The translations under genes were made by a program, and so were the position numbers. Below, piece by piece: positions 61,953-64,000 of a DNA stretch of 64,000 nt. Under the pieces are notes generated by a model, which was given only the letters and a program-made list of their open reading frames with translations, was not told the origin of the DNA and ran no database searches. Position 1 is the first letter of the stretch; the number at the start of each line of letters is the position of its first letter. Source of the stretch: PALSA-894 sp963757565 (GTDB lineage Bacteria; Pseudomonadota; Alphaproteobacteria; Rhizobiales; Xanthobacteraceae). The stretch is taken from positions 124,001 through 188,000 of the forward strand of contig CAVWSB010000006.1 of the NCBI GenBank assembly GCA_963757565.1, in the 5' to 3' direction.

Positions 61953-62023
61953 CCGCATTACCACATAGACCGGCAGGATGGCCCGTCGTACGCCACGGTG
62001 AGCCTCGCCACTGAGCCCGAGAA

Positions 62024-62054
62024 AAAAAGCCGCGCGGGTGACGCGCGGCTTTTT
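62024..62054. terminator. Bidirectional terminator between convergent genes
   Basis: AAAAAGCCGCGCG pairs with CGCGCGGCTTTTT over 13 bp with a 5-base loop, flanked by A-runs and T-runs on both sides. It lies between the stops of the FAD-oxidoreductase gene and the convergent membrane-protein gene. Confidence 0.85.
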
Positions 62055-62078
62055 CCTTTTAAGATGCTTCGGCCGAGC

Positions 62079-62903
62079 TCACTCGTCGCGTTCGCGGCCA
62101 CCTTCCGCCGCCGCGAAGGCCGCTGCGAGCGCACCGCACAGCAGCGCACCGGCCATCCACAGTGCCGTCTTCGCCGCCGCCTTGCGCGCCTCATCGGCCG
62201 CTGTCTTGGCCTGCGTGATGACCGTATCGACCCGCCGCTGAGCCTCGTCTTGCGGAAGGCCGGTCCGCGCCGCGACACGCTGTGCCACGTAGGTGCGATC
62301 CGCCGTAGACAGGCCGGCACTCCCGGTCAGCCCGCGCGTGAGAATTCGTCCGACCTCGTCATTCGAGGCCTGTGAGCCGGGCGAAGCCGGCGGCGCGGTC
62401 GGACTGTCGGAGCGGAACAGCATGTCGGTGTAGTAGGAGGTGTTGCCGGAGATCGGGCCGGCGTTGGCGGCCGCCCCGGCCGTCGCGCCCTGCGTCGCGC
62501 TTCCGAGCAACGATGTCGCCATCGAGGTGACGACCACCGCGCTGATGATCGTGGCGAATGCCCAGGCCAGGAAGCCGTGGGCTGTGTCGCGGAAATAAGT
62601 CTCGTCGCTATGCAGTCCAACCCAACGGGCCCGCAACCGTCCCGCGACGTAGCCGCCCAGAGCCGAGGCCATGATCGAGATCAGGCACAGGCTGATGCCG
62701 GTGGCAACGGACGTGGTGGTGCCGGACGGCGCGCTTTCCCATGGGCTCACGACCGACAGACCGATGCCGGCGCCAAGCTGAAGCAGGAAAAGCGAAAAGC
62801 CGGCAGCCGCGACGCCGCCGGCCGCGATCGCTGCCCACGAGACGGCTGATCCACGCGACTCATTCGGAACAACGGCAATCTGTTCGGTAACAAGTGTGCT
62901 CAT
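62079..62903 (-). CDS. Membrane protein under a candidate EcfG promoter
   Basis: 274 residues with at least four membrane segments (WAAIAAGGVAAAGFSLFLLQLG, TGISLCLISIMASALGGYVAG, FLAWAFATIISAVVVTSMATSL and a C-terminal LWMAGALLCGALAAAFAAAEGG). The polar middle is Ala/Ser/Pro-rich and predicted to be loose. Related proteins in Bradyrhizobium are unnamed. A GGAAC-N16-CGTT element lies 44 bases upstream, so it is probably a general-stress-response gene. It has no enzyme or transporter motif that I recognise. Confidence 0.72.
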   Translation of the reverse strand: MSTLVTEQIAVVPNESRGSAVSWAAIAAGGVAAAGFSLFLLQLGAGIGLSVVSPWESAPSGTTTSVATGISLCLISIMASALGGYVAGRLRARWVGLHSDETYFRDTAHGFLAWAFATIISAVVVTSMATSLLGSATQGATAGAAANAGPISGNTSYYTDMLFRSDSPTAPPASPGSQASNDEVGRILTRGLTGSAGLSTADRTYVAQRVAARTGLPQDEAQRRVDTVITQAKTAADEARKAAAKTALWMAGALLCGALAAAFAAAEGGRERDE

Positions 62904-62947
62904 AAGGGCTCTCCAAAATGCGCATCCCGGCGACGCGCACGCGGTTC

Positions 62948-62972
62948 AACGGAACCGAGTGCGGCTGGTTCC
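62948..62972 (-). promoter_or_regulatory. Candidate EcfG-type stress promoter for the membrane-protein gene
   Basis: On the minus strand GGAAC (62968-62972) and CGTT (62948-62951) are separated by 16 bases, the consensus of the alphaproteobacterial general-stress sigma factor EcfG/SigT. The gap from the -10 to the ATG at 62903 is 44 bases, a normal leader. Confidence 0.65.
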
Positions 62973-63078
62973 TCTTGCCCGTCGCTTGCGAAGCAAATTC
63001 GGGATCGGAGCGGCGCGAAGAAAATCGACGGGCCAGGGTAATCCTTGCGGAGCGGCCCTAGCCATGAACTCGACAACA

Positions 63079-63107
63079 GAAAACCCCGGCACAGAGCCGG
63101 GGTTTTC
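63079..63107 (-). terminator. Terminator after the Gln-rich mini-protein
   Basis: GAAAACCCCGGC and GCCGGGGTTTTC form a 12-bp stem with a 5-base loop. It lies 20 bases after the stop of the minus-strand Gln-rich gene and ends in TTTTC on that strand. Confidence 0.75.
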
Positions 63108-63126
63108 ATTAGCCAATATGACGACG

Positions 63127-63306
63127 TTAGCGCTGGCCAGGATTCTGCTGACCCGGGTTCTGGCGCTCGCCACCCTGGTTCTGGCCACCCTGTCCGGGCT
63201 GCTGGGTCTGCTGGCCGGGCTTCTGCTGCTGGCCACCGTGCTGACCGCCCTGCCCCGGCTGCTGATTCTGCTGGCCGCCCTGATTTGGATTCTGGTTCTG
63301 GCTCAT
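63127..63306 (-). CDS. 59-residue Gln/Gly/Asn/Pro-rich disordered protein
   Basis: Starts MSQNQNPNQGGQQNQQ. Composition is extreme: 23 Gln, 15 Gly, 7 Asn and 6 Pro of 59 residues, with no hydrophobic core and no Cys or aromatic residue. The unit QQPGQGGQ occurs twice (residues 15-22 and 35-42). It is too biased to fold and would be disordered or phase-separating. Real expression is supported by AAGGAAA before the ATG at 63306, an EcfG-like promoter 32 bases upstream, and a terminator right after the stop. The same DNA read on the plus strand gives a Leu-rich frame that is only the mirror of CAG codons. No name is known to me for this protein. Confidence 0.72.
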   Translation of the reverse strand: MSQNQNPNQGGQQNQQPGQGGQHGGQQQKPGQQTQQPGQGGQNQGGERQNPGQQNPGQR

Positions 63307-63337
63307 GACGTTTCCTTGCGTTGGGCCCCTAGCTATC

Positions 63338-63362
63338 AACGATAGCCGGAGCCAGCCGTTCC
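63338..63362 (-). promoter_or_regulatory. Candidate EcfG-type stress promoter for the Gln-rich gene
   Basis: On the minus strand GGAAC (63358-63362) and CGTT (63338-63341) are separated by exactly 16 bases, as in the promoter of the neighbouring membrane-protein gene. The leader to the ATG at 63306 is 31 bases. Confidence 0.65.
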
Positions 63363-63450
63363 GGGTTTCAATCATGAACTTTTGTTCCTCGGTGATTGGA
63401 CATAATGTGCCGGGCCACCGACAAGAAACGCGCCTCGTGGGAGCCATTTC

Positions 63451-64000
63451 ATGCAAGCTGTCCGGCCATTCGCCGCCCTCGCCGCGCTTTGCGCCGCCCT
63501 CGCCGTGCTGCCACAAGCCGCGGCCGCACAGGCCTGGCCCCAGCGCAGCGTCAGGTTCATCCTGCCGCTCGGTCCGGGTTCCGGTGTGGATATCGGCGCG
63601 CGGCTCATCGCCGAAAAGCTCTCGGCGAAATGGGGCAAGCCGGTGGTGGTCGAGAACAAGCCCGGCGGCGACGCCATTTTGGCGATCAGCACCTTCACCA
63701 GTGCGAATGACGACCATGTGCTGCTGATGGCACCGACTTCAACCTTCACGGCGCACCCCTACCTGCACGACAAGCTTCCCTATGAGCTGGCCGACATGCA
63801 GCCGATCGCGCGCGTCAGCAACACGATCGTGGCTGTCGGCGTGCCGACATCGCTGGGGATCAATTCGCTCGACGAGTTCATCGCGCGCGCCAAAAAGGAA
63901 CCCGGCAAGCTCAACTCGGCCGGCACAACGGGCGCGGTCGATTTCGTGGTGTCGGGTTTCCTGAGGCAGTCCGGCGCCGACGTTGCCAAGGTGCCGTATC
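63451..64000 (+). CDS. Tripartite tricarboxylate transporter substrate-binding protein (TctC/Bug family), truncated by the window
   Basis: The first 183 codons of a periplasmic Bug-family protein. A signal peptide (MQAVRPFAALAALCAALAVLP, cleaved near AAAQA) is followed by WPQRSVRFILPLGPGSGVDIGARLIAEKL and VVVENKPGG, the classic opening of Bug proteins that form the carboxylate pocket. GGGAG lies before the ATG at 63451. It is a likely partner of the tctB/tctA pair at 56.4-58.4 kb, though many Bug proteins are orphans. The gene continues beyond the window. Confidence 0.9.
   Translation, partial: MQAVRPFAALAALCAALAVLPQAAAAQAWPQRSVRFILPLGPGSGVDIGARLIAEKLSAKWGKPVVVENKPGGDAILAISTFTSANDDHVLLMAPTSTFTAHPYLHDKLPYELADMQPIARVSNTIVAVGVPTSLGINSLDEFIARAKKEPGKLNSAGTTGAVDFVVSGFLRQSGADVAKVPY

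Noticed and set aside
63064..63345. Plus-strand Leu-rich frame resembling a multi-pass membrane protein
   Set aside because: It is the mirror image of CAG (Gln) codons, which read as CTG (Leu) on the other strand. It runs through a terminator, while the minus-strand gene has a ribosome site, promoter and terminator in the right places.

Overview
The window looks like a chromosomal segment of a high-GC alphaproteobacterium, most likely a Bradyrhizobium/Rhodopseudomonas-type member of the Rhizobiales. The evidence is a complete hopanoid (hpn) island, a tRNA-His with A73 and no visible G-1, phasin genes, two candidate EcfG-type stress promoters, the repetitive palindromes common in that group, and several ABC and tripartite solute-binding transport genes. 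No phage, insertion sequence, CRISPR array, rRNA or replication origin was seen.

Layout: 0-5 kb holds a branched-chain amino-acid-type ABC transporter (livHMGF on the plus strand, its binding protein convergent). 5-8 kb has an orphan form-II CoxL-like molybdenum hydroxylase with an in-frame TGA, then two small secreted Cys-rich paralogues. 8-12.6 kb has a secreted hypothetical, a TPR protein, a LivK-like binding protein and an MBL-fold hydrolase. 12.6-21 kb is an aerobic benzoyl-CoA (box) module: NMT1-like binding protein, benzoate-CoA ligase, TauE/SafE permease, alpha/beta hydrolase, boxC, boxB and a BoxR-type regulator; boxA is not in the window. 21-22 kb has bfr and bfd. 22.4-26.4 kb has homoprotocatechuate meta-cleavage genes (FAH family, hpaF, hpaE, hpaD). 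26.5-31.8 kb has an RND efflux pair and a quinone reductase. 31.9-49.2 kb is the isoprenoid/hopanoid island: hpnO, a DUF2147 gene, hpnN, dxs, ispH, hpnH, then hpnB-C-D-E-shc-hpnG on the minus strand, and ispA. 49-56 kb has an MBL hydrolase, tRNA-His, two phasins, a large PAS histidine kinase and small hypotheticals. 56-64 kb has tctB-tctA, a GNAT enzyme, membrane proteins, a cyclic-nucleotide-domain/thioredoxin-reductase-like fusion, a Gln/Gly-rich mini-protein with its own EcfG-like promoter, and the start of a tctC-type binding protein.

How the genes fit together: the hopanoid island runs from DXP synthase (dxs) and IspH through farnesyl diphosphate (ispA) and squalene (hpnC, D, E) to cyclisation (shc), side-chain building (hpnH, G, O) and export (hpnN). 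The box and hpa modules give two aerobic routes for aromatic acids, one through CoA thioesters and one through extradiol ring cleavage.

Caution: at least ten coding disruptions occur in 64 kb. Most are single-base insertions in otherwise well-conserved genes, including hpnG inside an intact operon, one is a compensated pair in tctA, and one is a nonsense codon in coxL. This looks more like uncorrected assembly indels than gene decay, but sequence alone cannot decide it. Broken genes are listed as pseudogene with the full span of the presumed intact gene.
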